Assembly: GCA_022842785.1 (NCBI GenBank)
Contig: JALHOW010000001.1
Span: 558,001 to 622,000 of the forward strand
Direction of reading: 5' to 3'
Origin: Hyphomicrobiaceae bacterium
Lineage (GTDB): Bacteria; Pseudomonadota; Alphaproteobacteria; Rhizobiales; Hyphomicrobiaceae
Length of the DNA: 64,000 nucleotides
In this document: one piece after another, positions 55,776 through 63,380 of the stretch
Layout: every line of letters starts with the position of its first letter
How positions within the stretch are numbered: the first letter of the stretch is position 1
Made by a program: the position numbers and the translations under genes
Notes under the pieces: model-generated
What the model was told of the DNA's origin: nothing
The model's input: only the letters and a program-made list of their open reading frames with translations
The model's database searches: none

Positions 55776-55989
55776 TTTAAATCATTGATACATAAGCTTA
55801 TAATCCAGTGCCCTTGCCCGGCGCACTGGTTGCTTTTCGTATTGGGCTACCAACAGGCAACCACGCGGCGCGCAAATCACGCGGTCGGCGGATTTGTTCG
55901 ACGCCTTTGGAACGCGTGTGTAAATGCCATGGATTTCTGTGCTGGACGGCTGCACTGAGACGAGTTAGCGAGCGAAGATATCCCCGCCT

Positions 55990-56289
55990 TCAACCAGCCA
56001 TCAGATCACGCTTCTCGAGACTGGTCTGAACCAGCTCCATCCGCTCAGGTGGATACGGCCGGCACAGCTCGAATGCTTCCGCGTCGGTGCCTTCCATCCA
56101 CCTATCTTGCGCCTCGGGCGTCGCGAGCAGCACCGGCATGCGCTCGTGATTGATCGTGGCGACTAGCTCGTTCGGCGTCGTGGTCATGAACGAGCAGGCA
56201 TGTCCGTCCTTCTTGGTCGGCCCGACATGCCGCTTCCAAATCCCGGCGAAGGCAAAGAGCGTGCGCGGCTGACGCGTTGCTGGCTCCAT
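55990..56289 (-). pseudogene. C-terminal remnant of an SOS response-associated peptidase (SRAP/YedK/HMCES family)
   Basis: About 99 codons encode the end of an SRAP protein: TLFAFAGIWKRH, CSFMTTTPNELVATINHERMPVLL (conserved active-site His region) and RPYPPERMELVQTSLEKRDL. The N-terminal half is absent, including the catalytic Cys2 that crosslinks abasic sites in single-stranded DNA. The frame hits a stop codon six codons upstream of the fragment's ATG, and no other frame continues it. The product could not work as a crosslinking enzyme. It is a decayed fragment in the gene-poor stretch after the tRNA. Confidence 0.75.
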
Positions 56290-57000
56290 ACTGCGGCGGA
56301 GCCGTTATCGCGGCGGGCAAACGTTCGTCCTTTGGAAAGGACGCATGCCAAATCCACCGCTGACAACGAGCAGCTGTGCGCTTACGCCCGTCGTTATCGC
56401 AATGCAGCTTGACCGTCGCTGGCGCACTCTATGCGTCAGCGCAGGGAGCCAACAATATGATGAGGATACCCGCGAAGAAGTCGATCGCTGCCTGATTAAA
56501 GCGCAGCACGGCCCGCCCGGGCCAAGACATGCTTGATCCAGCGGCGCGGGACAATAGGGGTGCGAGGATGCGACATGAAATTCAACATAACCTGGGTCTA
56601 TCTTAAGTCACGCTAAGGGCGAAATGTGCGACGAAGATCGCCAATGATGTCTTGGTGCATAGGATATGCCTTCGGTCACGCGCGACGAGCATCGCTCCCC
56701 TTGTGCAGATCTCATCCGTCGAACCCGAGGTACGCTCTCGCGTTGATTGCCGGAAGTTCGCAATATCTTCGAAAGCGGCCTCTACGCAGCGCGTAGACTT
56801 GATTTTCTGTTCAGCGGCACCACTTACATTACATGTCACAGCTCCGACTTCCCTTGTCGCCGCGCTCAGCCAAGCATGACTTGGCCCGAGGCGGACTCGC
56901 GTCTGTTTAACAAACACCGCAGGAAGTTCCGTTCGGGTGCCCCCTACACACTGATGGTTTCAATGTGTGCGCGCGCAGTGCGTGCGCTGGAGGTCGAGCT
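56290..57000. other. Gene-free stretch after the tRNA-Arg/SRAP remnant
   Basis: About 710 bases without a supportable gene. Short frames exist on both strands (for example 56603-56917 minus, 104 codons) but show no family likeness or ribosome-binding site. Base composition is less GC-biased than in the core genes. I see no full direct repeat of the tRNA 3' end here. Confidence 0.5.
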
Positions 57001-57204
57001 GTGACTGTTGGTTACTCGAGTGCGATATGCGCTAGCTGTAAACGTCGATTGCCGCGAGCCGCTGCTCGTTGTCCCTGGTGTGAATGGCGGGTCGGTATTT
57101 TGTTTGCAGCCGATGTCAGCGCGCCCCCGACATCCCGGCAAAATTCCAGCCGTGATCGCATCGTTCGCCACCCTCGCTCCGCAATCGCAAAAGGAGGTCG
57201 ATAA
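57001..57204 (+). CDS. Small zinc-ribbon protein
   Basis: A 67-residue protein starting at a GTG with GGAGGT six bases upstream. Four cysteines form a C-x2-C-x10-C-x2-C ribbon (C10, C13, C24, C27: CASCKRRLPRAAARCPWC) followed by a basic, Ser/Arg-rich tail. Its TAA overlaps the ATG of the next gene (TAATG), so the two are translationally coupled. Nucleic-acid or protein binding is likely from the fold; no function is known. A longer in-frame start at 56965 is possible but lacks a site. Confidence 0.65.
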   Translation: MTVGYSSAICASCKRRLPRAAARCPWCEWRVGILFAADVSAPPTSRQNSSRDRIVRHPRSAIAKGGR

Positions 57205-57734
57205 TGACACGTAGTCCGGCGGCTTCCCGGAAATTGCCCACCATCATCATCAATGAAGTCGAGTATGATCGCTTGACGGGCCTCGCCGAGAGAGCAGTAA
57301 GCAGCGCACCGGACGCGGCAAGCATTCTCCGCGCAGAACTACGCCGAGCGATCGTTGTCCCCGTCAACAAAGTGCCCTCCAGCGTCGTCCGCATGGGCTC
57401 AAGGGTCGAGTTCACCTTCGATGGCGGCCATCCGCGCGATGTCGTGTTGGTTTACCCCGGAGAGGCGAACATCTCGGAGGGTAGGGTTTCGATCCTTACG
57501 CCCATCGGGGCTGCCCTCATTGGCCTTGCGAATGGGCAGTCAATCAGGTGGAAAGCGAATGATGGCCGCCTTCACAAATTGACTGTGTTGCGTGTCGCGC
57601 CGCCAGATGCCGGATCTCCAGCATCGGATGGAGCCGCGGTGAATGTGGTCAATTTCCTGCCGCGATCCGTGCGACTCAGCAGCAATATTCCCGACGATCC
57701 AGACGGTGACAATCCTGGACCTCGCGCGGCTTGA
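57204..57734 (+). CDS. Rnk/GreA-GreB C-terminal family protein (nucleoside diphosphate kinase regulator-like)
   Basis: A 176-residue protein. The N-terminal helical part (TIIINEVEYDRLTGLAERAV) and the GreA/GreB-type C-terminal FKBP-like domain (VRMGSRVEFTFDGGHPRDVVLVYPGEA, SILTPIGAALIGLANGQSIRWK) match Rnk, which binds RNA polymerase in E. coli. A C-terminal tail of about 45 residues, acidic at the end (NIPDDPDGDNPG), exceeds the usual 136 residues. AAGGAGG lies six bases before the ATG. It is embedded between two zinc-ribbon genes, suggesting a regulatory cassette. Confidence 0.85.
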   Translation: MTRSPAASRKLPTIIINEVEYDRLTGLAERAVSSAPDAASILRAELRRAIVVPVNKVPSSVVRMGSRVEFTFDGGHPRDVVLVYPGEANISEGRVSILTPIGAALIGLANGQSIRWKANDGRLHKLTVLRVAPPDAGSPASDGAAVNVVNFLPRSVRLSSNIPDDPDGDNPGPRAA

Positions 57735-57869
57735 GTGCCTGGCTGCGCGATGCAGCTAGCAAAGTGCCTGATCTCGTCGTTTGTCGCCGCGTCGGTAGTC
57801 GCAACCCCTGCCATCGTATGGCCAACGCTCCCGGCGTCCGGCTACGCAAGCCAATGTTGGAGGTCCGAG

Positions 57870-58049
57870 ATGCTCAATCGACATAAAGAACTGACTGAGG
57901 AATTCAGCACTCCTAGAAGCGAGGGAGACACCGAGGAGAAAATCCGTTCCTGCCTGATCTGCCGCAAGGATTTTTCAAGTGCCTGGGCAGGTGAAAGGAT
58001 CTGCCGTAACTGCAAGAGCACGTCGGCCTGGCGGAGCGGGATCGCGTAG
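57870..58049 (+). CDS. Small zinc-finger protein
   Basis: A 59-residue protein. The ATG has GGAGGT six bases upstream. Cysteines C28, C31, C45 and C48 (SCLICRKDF...ERICRNCKS) form a C-x2-C-x13-C-x2-C finger, ending STSAWRSGIA. Small proteins with this CxxC...ICxxCK...WRSG pattern recur in Hyphomicrobiales and are uncharacterised. The frame is open upstream from 57735 but that part is non-homologous and lacks a site. Confidence 0.75.
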   Translation: MLNRHKELTEEFSTPRSEGDTEEKIRSCLICRKDFSSAWAGERICRNCKSTSAWRSGIA

Positions 58050-58127
58050 GCCGGTATACGCGACATGGCGGCACAAGAGATGACGGGCATTCGCCAAATA
58101 CTGCGTTTGCGAGCTATGGAGGCGCGC

Positions 58128-58451
58128 GTGACTTCGAGAATGGACACAACGGGCCGATTGATCGCTGCCGGTCGTGCTTTGGTTGAGGTCGGTCGTGAAG
58201 ATTTCGCGAAAGCCGCAGGGCTGTCGGTCGACGCTCTCGCGCTTCTGGAGGCCGGTGGAAGCGCCTGGGTTCAATCTCAGAGTGATGCCGAAGCCATCAT
58301 TCGAGCGTTCGACACATTCGGCGTTGTAGTCGTTGATGAGGATGGTGGCTTAGGAGCGGGCGTGCGGCTCAAGTTCACGCGCCAGGATGTGAAACAGCTC
58401 GTCAGGTTGGAAACGGAAGGTGGCATCACCCGACCTGATGATTCGCCATGA
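58128..58451 (+). CDS. Small helix-turn-helix (XRE-like) DNA-binding protein
   Basis: A 107-residue protein with an HTH near residues 10-42 (RLIAAGRALVEVGREDFAKAAGLSVDALALLE). An AIRAF...GVVVVDEDGGLGAGVRLKFTRQDVKQL region follows, found in short Hyphomicrobiales XRE-type regulators. The GTG start has GGAGG five bases upstream; ATGs at 58065 and 58116 are in frame but have poor sites. It could autoregulate the zinc-ribbon/Rnk cassette it follows (inference). Confidence 0.75.
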   Translation: MTSRMDTTGRLIAAGRALVEVGREDFAKAAGLSVDALALLEAGGSAWVQSQSDAEAIIRAFDTFGVVVVDEDGGLGAGVRLKFTRQDVKQLVRLETEGGITRPDDSP

Positions 58452-58887
58452 TTGCGTTCCCTCGACGCGCATCAGTTCCATCCGCCGATGCATTGTAAAG
58501 CGCCCTGATGGTAGAGTGAGACGGGGACGATGGGGAAGACTACTCGTCGGTTGGCCTGCTCGAGGACCGTGGTTTCGGCTCGACTATGCGATGTTTGGTA
58601 GCCGGCGCTCTGCTCTTTGTGTGCGCCGAGCGGAAGTGGGCATGGGTTGTCCAGAGCATTTGCGCCGCGCGGTCGTCGCTCTAATCCGGAAGCGAAGTCA
58701 GCCGACTTGCAATCGGTTCGATGCCTCGGCAGCAGTTCTTCCTGCGCATGGGCCTCAGATGTGATTGGACTATGCTCCCGATTCTATACGCGTCGAGATA
58801 TGCTTGGCTGTCAGTAAACATCGCGCCTGGCTCCGACAACATTTCTGCGGTTGAGAGCCAGTGCTGCGCGCTAAGGTCTGTCGCCCT
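58452..58887. other. Gene-free stretch between the HTH gene and the Sel1-like gene
   Basis: 436 bases between convergent genes. No frame has a convincing start or composition, and no clear intrinsic terminator is seen. Confidence 0.5.
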
Positions 58888-60090
58888 TTATTTTTCTCCG
58901 ATCGGTGCACTGGTCCTGGCGAGTTTGAGGCCGTCTCGAGCGAGTAGTCTCACCAAACCGCGTGTCTCGACGGCTTCCATATAGTCGTGCTCGAAGTTCG
59001 GGTAATCGGGCGTCGTAATGACGAAGGCGTCCTCTTTCATCCAGTGATCGAAGCGGCGGTTGTAAGCGCGCTCAGCAGCGAGCGTGTCGGCCGATGAGCG
59101 GTCAGCCTTGTAGGCCTGGCCGGGCGGTATCGGCGTCTTGCGGCATAGCTCCGTGAACTCCTGGAAGCGTGCGACCTCGGCCTTCCGAGGTATCTTTGGC
59201 TCGGGGGACTTCATGGTGTTCCGCCAACTGCGGATGATGCGCGATGCTCGCCGGCAGGCACTGCGCGTGTGGCCGCGATCGGCGGCTGCCTCAAGCCAGC
59301 CGTCCTCAGAGGTCTCGCGGATGCGGGCGGCAAGCGCGCCGTCGCCCAGGCTATCGCCTAACCCCGAGAGCTGGCTGTATCCGAGGAACGCGGAGATCTC
59401 ACCTGCGGCTTCAGCCGCCGCGAAGTGCTGCATAGCCGCCTCGGCAAGCTTCGATACCATATCGCCGAGCCTAGCATCATCTCCCTTGCCGGCGGCGGCA
59501 CGGATGGCCACCGTCGCCAGCTTGAAGCCTGCGTGGAGATGCTCGTCGGGGTCGCCGCCAGCTGTGGCGATACGGGCGGCCTCGATCAAGCGCTCGCCGG
59601 GATTCTCGAGCGCAGTCACGCCGCCCGAGGTCTGTCCGTCCGCCTTGGCAAGGCAATCCTCGAGATATGAGGCGGCGAGGCGGTCGCCAGCTGCGATCAA
59701 TGCCTCAAGCTCAGCCGCACGATACCGGTTGTTATCGAGCCCCGAGTTCCGGCAGGGGTCTGTGGTGGCAAGCAGAATGTTGAGTTTGGCCCGCGCCAGG
59801 CCAAGCTCGGCCGTACGCTCGAACAGCCGCGCGGCCTCCGCGCCGTCCTTGTCGATGCCTGTACCGCGATACTTGAGCACTGCGAGGTTGTTGAGCGCAA
59901 CCGCATCACCGCCCTCGCCGAGGCGGGCGTAGATCTCCGCCGCTTCGGCGATTTCGCCTTTGGCAAGCCGCGCCCGTGCCCGGGCGTGGTCGGCACCCAG
60001 CGGATGCGAAGGCACGAGCGTCTCGAACAGGAGCGCGGTGACGCACACTACGGCGAGCACCACGAAGGCGAGCTTAGTCGTATCACTCAT
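58888..60090 (-). CDS. Membrane-anchored Sel1/TPR-like repeat protein (second of pair)
   Basis: A 400-residue protein with one N-terminal transmembrane helix (residues about 7-27, KLAFVVLAVVCVTALLFETLV). Helical repeats of Sel1/TPR type follow (ARLAKGEIAEAAEIYARLGEGGDAVALNNLAVLKYRG, DGAEAARLFERTAELGLARAKLNIL). Further helical repeats continue to about residue 270, and the C-terminal part has paired cysteines and aromatic residues. The orientation suggests a periplasmic scaffold. No enzymatic motif is seen. It follows its paralogue by 27 bases and is co-transcribed with it. Confidence 0.75.
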   Translation of the reverse strand: MSDTTKLAFVVLAVVCVTALLFETLVPSHPLGADHARARARLAKGEIAEAAEIYARLGEGGDAVALNNLAVLKYRGTGIDKDGAEAARLFERTAELGLARAKLNILLATTDPCRNSGLDNNRYRAAELEALIAAGDRLAASYLEDCLAKADGQTSGGVTALENPGERLIEAARIATAGGDPDEHLHAGFKLATVAIRAAAGKGDDARLGDMVSKLAEAAMQHFAAAEAAGEISAFLGYSQLSGLGDSLGDGALAARIRETSEDGWLEAAADRGHTRSACRRASRIIRSWRNTMKSPEPKIPRKAEVARFQEFTELCRKTPIPPGQAYKADRSSADTLAAERAYNRRFDHWMKEDAFVITTPDYPNFEHDYMEAVETRGLVRLLARDGLKLARTSAPIGEK

Positions 60091-60117
60091 GACGCTGCTC
60101 CGACGGGTTCCGAGGTC

Positions 60118-61227
60118 TCATGGCTGGAGCGACTTAACGAAGCGCACTTCCTCAAGCAGCCGTTTGACAGCATGCCAAGTCGGTGGCGGCTCCGGCCCCT
60201 TGAGGGAGCGCGGTTCGTACGCGAGATAGATCTTGTCGAACCTCCGTACCGACCGGGACGGCCGCCGATCGAGGCAGTCGCGGGCCTCCTCGACGGCAGC
60301 GTTGTATTGCTTGGCATTCGCATTGCGCCTGCCGCGGATGCGCGACAGGCTATCTTCGGCGATACGGCAGATCGCATTCCATTCCCCCACGGCAGCAGCG
60401 GTGCCTACCCACTGGGAATGCGTTCGCGCACGAACGGCCTCGGACATATCGTCGTTCGCAAGGTGACCAGAGAACTCCTGCGAAATCGCACCGATCCACT
60501 CGTAGGCTTCAGGTCGGCCACGCCCTGCGGCAGCAAGCAGCAGCTGCTTCGACTTTTCGATGAGCGGCGTCACGGCGCGGTCGTAGTCGGCGCGTTCCTG
60601 GTCAGTGCTCGGCCGACGCGTCGCGCGTGCGAAATCGAGAATGGTCCGGCCGGCTTTGAGCAACAGGTCGGGCGAGCCCGCCGCCAGGATATCGTCCGCA
60701 ACCGCCGTGAGCATCTGGGTCGCATCGGCGACCTTCTGGCGGGTCTCGATGAAATAGAGGCAGTCGAGCATTTGCGAAGCGGCGACCATGTCGCCCTCGC
60801 CAGCGAGGTCGCGCAGCATCAGCGATGCCTGTGCGTTGTTGCTCGTGTTCAGATGGCAGCGGCCGTACCGGAGTGTAACGAGATTTAGTTGGGCACGCGG
60901 GAGACCGTTTGCCGCCGCGTCGCGCAGCAGTTTCTCCGCGAGGCGAAACTCCTCGGCCGATCGAGCCCGGTGATAGATGAGAACTGCGAGGTTGTTCTGG
61001 GCGATGGGGTCGCCGGCATTGGCGAGCGGACGGAGCAGCCAGTGGGCGATGAACGGCCGCTCGGATTGAACCGCCCTGTCAGCCCAGTCGCGAATGGTGA
61101 TCGGCGCAACGACGAAAGCAAGGCAATAGGGTAGAAGCGAAAGCGTGATGACACCACCGATGGCAAAGCCGAGGACAATGGTAGGCAACCCGCGCGACTT
61201 CCACATCGTTGCTGCGCCTACGGCCAT
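60118..61227 (-). CDS. Membrane-anchored Sel1/TPR-like repeat protein (first of pair)
   Basis: A 369-residue protein with a hydrophobic N-terminal segment (residues about 13-42, LPTIVLGFAIGGVITLSLLP). Sel1-like helical repeats follow (AHWLLRPLANAGDPIAQNNLAVLIYH, EKLLRDAAANGLPRAQLNLVTLRYG, GAISQEF). Its layout and the block AQNNLAVL / ALNNLAVL are shared with the downstream gene, so they are diverged duplicates. The start could be ATG 61227 or ATG 61206; neither has a strong site. The function is unknown; Sel1 proteins commonly act as scaffolds or in stress and envelope signalling. Confidence 0.72.
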   Translation of the reverse strand: MAVGAATMWKSRGLPTIVLGFAIGGVITLSLLPYCLAFVVAPITIRDWADRAVQSERPFIAHWLLRPLANAGDPIAQNNLAVLIYHRARSAEEFRLAEKLLRDAAANGLPRAQLNLVTLRYGRCHLNTSNNAQASLMLRDLAGEGDMVAASQMLDCLYFIETRQKVADATQMLTAVADDILAAGSPDLLLKAGRTILDFARATRRPSTDQERADYDRAVTPLIEKSKQLLLAAAGRGRPEAYEWIGAISQEFSGHLANDDMSEAVRARTHSQWVGTAAAVGEWNAICRIAEDSLSRIRGRRNANAKQYNAAVEEARDCLDRRPSRSVRRFDKIYLAYEPRSLKGPEPPPTWHAVKRLLEEVRFVKSLQP

Positions 61228-61821
61228 GGGTCATCAGAGAAAATGGATCTACGATTATGCCTCCCGACGGTATGTGAAAATCGCTCAGGAGTTCGTTGCG
61301 CATGTCGCGCCCGATCGAAATTGACTAGAACATGGTAGCGGCGAGATTAACGTCGGCCTCAGGATCGTACAGCGATGCGCGCAAGGCAGCGGCTGGGTCG
61401 CGGGAGATAAACGAAGAATAACTCGAACGTCCTGACATCTTGGGTTCACTCGTCCGATGTCCGCTAGTGGAGGTGCTGCAGCAATCCATAGTTGCCACGA
61501 TGGACGTCGGCCTCACAGATTGCGATGTCCGCAAACTCTGTGCCGTGCCGGTTGCAAAGCCGCAATTCCCTCAACCGCCAACGTGGCTTTGGGTCAAGGA
61601 CGTCGATTGGTTCCACGCCGGTGCTCGCCGGCGTGGCCTTCGAAAGCGGACGCCCTCTAGCGCGGCGGCGCATAGGCTTAGGCTGAACAGCGGGATACCC
61701 ACCCGATTCTGTTGGCGAGAGGAAAAAAGGGCACGTGACCATTACGCACCCTTTCGCCGCACTTTGAAACGGCCCCAATGGCGTATGTGGTGTCAGCCGA
61801 CGATCACGAAAGGAAAAAACG
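61228..61821. other. Gene-free divergent intergenic region
   Basis: 594 bases between the Sel1-like pair (minus) and the MmgE/PrpD gene (plus). Frames such as 61440-62057 run into the next gene in another frame and look spurious. The region should contain divergent promoters. No clear operator or riboswitch is recognised. Confidence 0.5.
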
Positions 61822-63240
61822 ATGGACACCAGCCGCATGGATATTGCGCACCGACCGAGCGTAGAGCACCTTTTTGCTTCCTACGTCGCCAGCGCGCGCT
61901 ACGAGGACTTGCCCACCGAAGCGATCGCAAAGGCAAAGACGTTCTTGCTGGACACGATCGGAGTCGGGCTTGCGGGCACCAGCGATGGCAATGCGGCTCG
62001 TGTTCTCGCCGCGGCAGAGCGCTGGGGGGCGGGTGCAGAAGCGACCGCGTGGGGTAGTGGCGCAAGTCTTCCGGCGCCTTCCGCGGCATTTGCAAACGCC
62101 TATCTGATCCACTGCCTCGAATACGACTGCATCCACGAACGCGCCGTGATGCACCCGATGGCAACGCTGCTCCCGGCGCTCCTCGCGTGGTGCGAGAGGG
62201 CCGCTTGGAATGGCCGGCATATCGACGGTAAACGCTTTCTCAACGCGATCGTCGTCGGCGTGGATGTCTCCGGTCTACTTGGCTCGGCGGCGACGTCGGG
62301 CCTTCGCTTCTTCCGTCCTGCCACGGCTGGCGGTTTCGGTGCGACAGCGGCGATCGCAAGTGCCGCCGGCCTGGACGAGGCCCAGGTGAGAAATGCGCTC
62401 GCTGTCCATTGCGGACAAGTCTCCGGCACCATGCAAGCCCATGTCGAAGGCTCTCCCACGCTTGGGCTTCAGATCGGCTTCAATGCACGTGCCGCAGTCA
62501 TGGCGCATGACCTCGTCGACGCGGGTTTAACTGGTCCTCGCGATTTCCTCAGCGGGTCATTCGGATATTTTGCCTTGTTCGAGAACGGGTCCTTCGATCC
62601 CACCGTCATCGAGCGCGAACTCGGTCGAGTTCGGCAGATCACGCAGCTATCTCACAAGCCATTTCCAAGCGGCCGCTTGAGCCATGCGGGTGTCGACGGA
62701 TTGCGTCAGCTCATGGCCAAACACGGCTTTCCGGCGGACGCCATCGCGGATGTCCAGGTCCAGGTGCCGCCACTCGTGATGCGGTTGATGGGGCGCCCGG
62801 TCATCGAGAACCCGACATCCAACCACGCCAAGCTTTGCCTCCCGTTCGTCATGGGTACATTCTTGGCACGTGGCCGTGTCGACGTGCCGGACTTTGGCTC
62901 GTCCAGAATGCTAAACGATCCGGCGGTGCACGCGTTCGCGTCGCGTATTCGCCTCGTGGCCGATGACAACAAGGACGAAAACGCTATCGCGCCGCAGCGC
63001 GTCGTCGTGAAGCTCACCAACGGCATCGAGCGCGCCATCACTATCCGTGCGATTTATGGGCATCCGGACGCCGCGCTGACCGAGGCAGAAAACCTGGATA
63101 AGTTCTCGCGTAATTGCGTCTTTGCCCAGCCGCCGCTCGCACCAGAATTGCGAGACCGGACAATTGACCTTGTCGCCAATTTGGAACAGGTGGAAGATGT
63201 CTCACAACTGTCCAGCTTGTTCGTACCGCCCCGTGGCTGA
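61822..63240 (+). CDS. MmgE/PrpD family protein
   Basis: A 472-residue protein of the 2-methylcitrate dehydratase/cis-aconitate decarboxylase fold. Conserved blocks are present: FLLDTIGVGLAG, AFANAYLIHCLEYDCIHE, HPMATLLPALLA, KPFPSGRLSHAGVDGL and the C-terminal domain with VVVKLTNGIERA. The ATG is preceded by AAAGGA. In MmgE/PrpD proteins outside the methylcitrate operon the substrate is usually unknown. The DUF4286 gene follows on the same strand, suggesting a catabolic unit extending past the window. Confidence 0.88.
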   Translation: MDTSRMDIAHRPSVEHLFASYVASARYEDLPTEAIAKAKTFLLDTIGVGLAGTSDGNAARVLAAAERWGAGAEATAWGSGASLPAPSAAFANAYLIHCLEYDCIHERAVMHPMATLLPALLAWCERAAWNGRHIDGKRFLNAIVVGVDVSGLLGSAATSGLRFFRPATAGGFGATAAIASAAGLDEAQVRNALAVHCGQVSGTMQAHVEGSPTLGLQIGFNARAAVMAHDLVDAGLTGPRDFLSGSFGYFALFENGSFDPTVIERELGRVRQITQLSHKPFPSGRLSHAGVDGLRQLMAKHGFPADAIADVQVQVPPLVMRLMGRPVIENPTSNHAKLCLPFVMGTFLARGRVDVPDFGSSRMLNDPAVHAFASRIRLVADDNKDENAIAPQRVVVKLTNGIERAITIRAIYGHPDAALTEAENLDKFSRNCVFAQPPLAPELRDRTIDLVANLEQVEDVSQLSSLFVPPRG

Positions 63241-63380
63241 CGCGTGGCTGCTCAACAGATTCAGCCGAGCTTCCAGAGCCGATTGAGCTGGATGCCCGCG
63301 CAAGGAATGTTATGAAACAACTTGAGATCGTGCCGGCGCCCCGATCGGCGCGCGTGTAGAAGAAAAGGAGGTGCTTTGAA

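Noticed and set aside
55126-55776. A 216-codon minus-strand frame running through the tRNA and the SDR gene
   Set aside because: It overlaps a tRNA and antisense SDR sequence, so it is spurious.
56603-56917. A 104-codon minus-strand frame in the gene-poor stretch
   Set aside because: No ribosome-binding site, no signal peptide or motif; cannot be supported as a gene.
57735-57869. Signal-peptide-like extension of the second zinc-finger protein
   Set aside because: A strong GGAGGT site places the start at 57870, and the extension is absent from the recognisable small-protein pattern.
55776-61821. Active integrative element at the tRNA-Arg
   Set aside because: No integrase, recombinase or clear repeat of the tRNA 3' end was found by eye; kept only as a possible old island.
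61440-62057. A 205-codon plus frame upstream of MmgE/PrpD
   Set aside because: It overlaps the MmgE/PrpD start in another frame and is Arg/Cys-rich with no family likeness.
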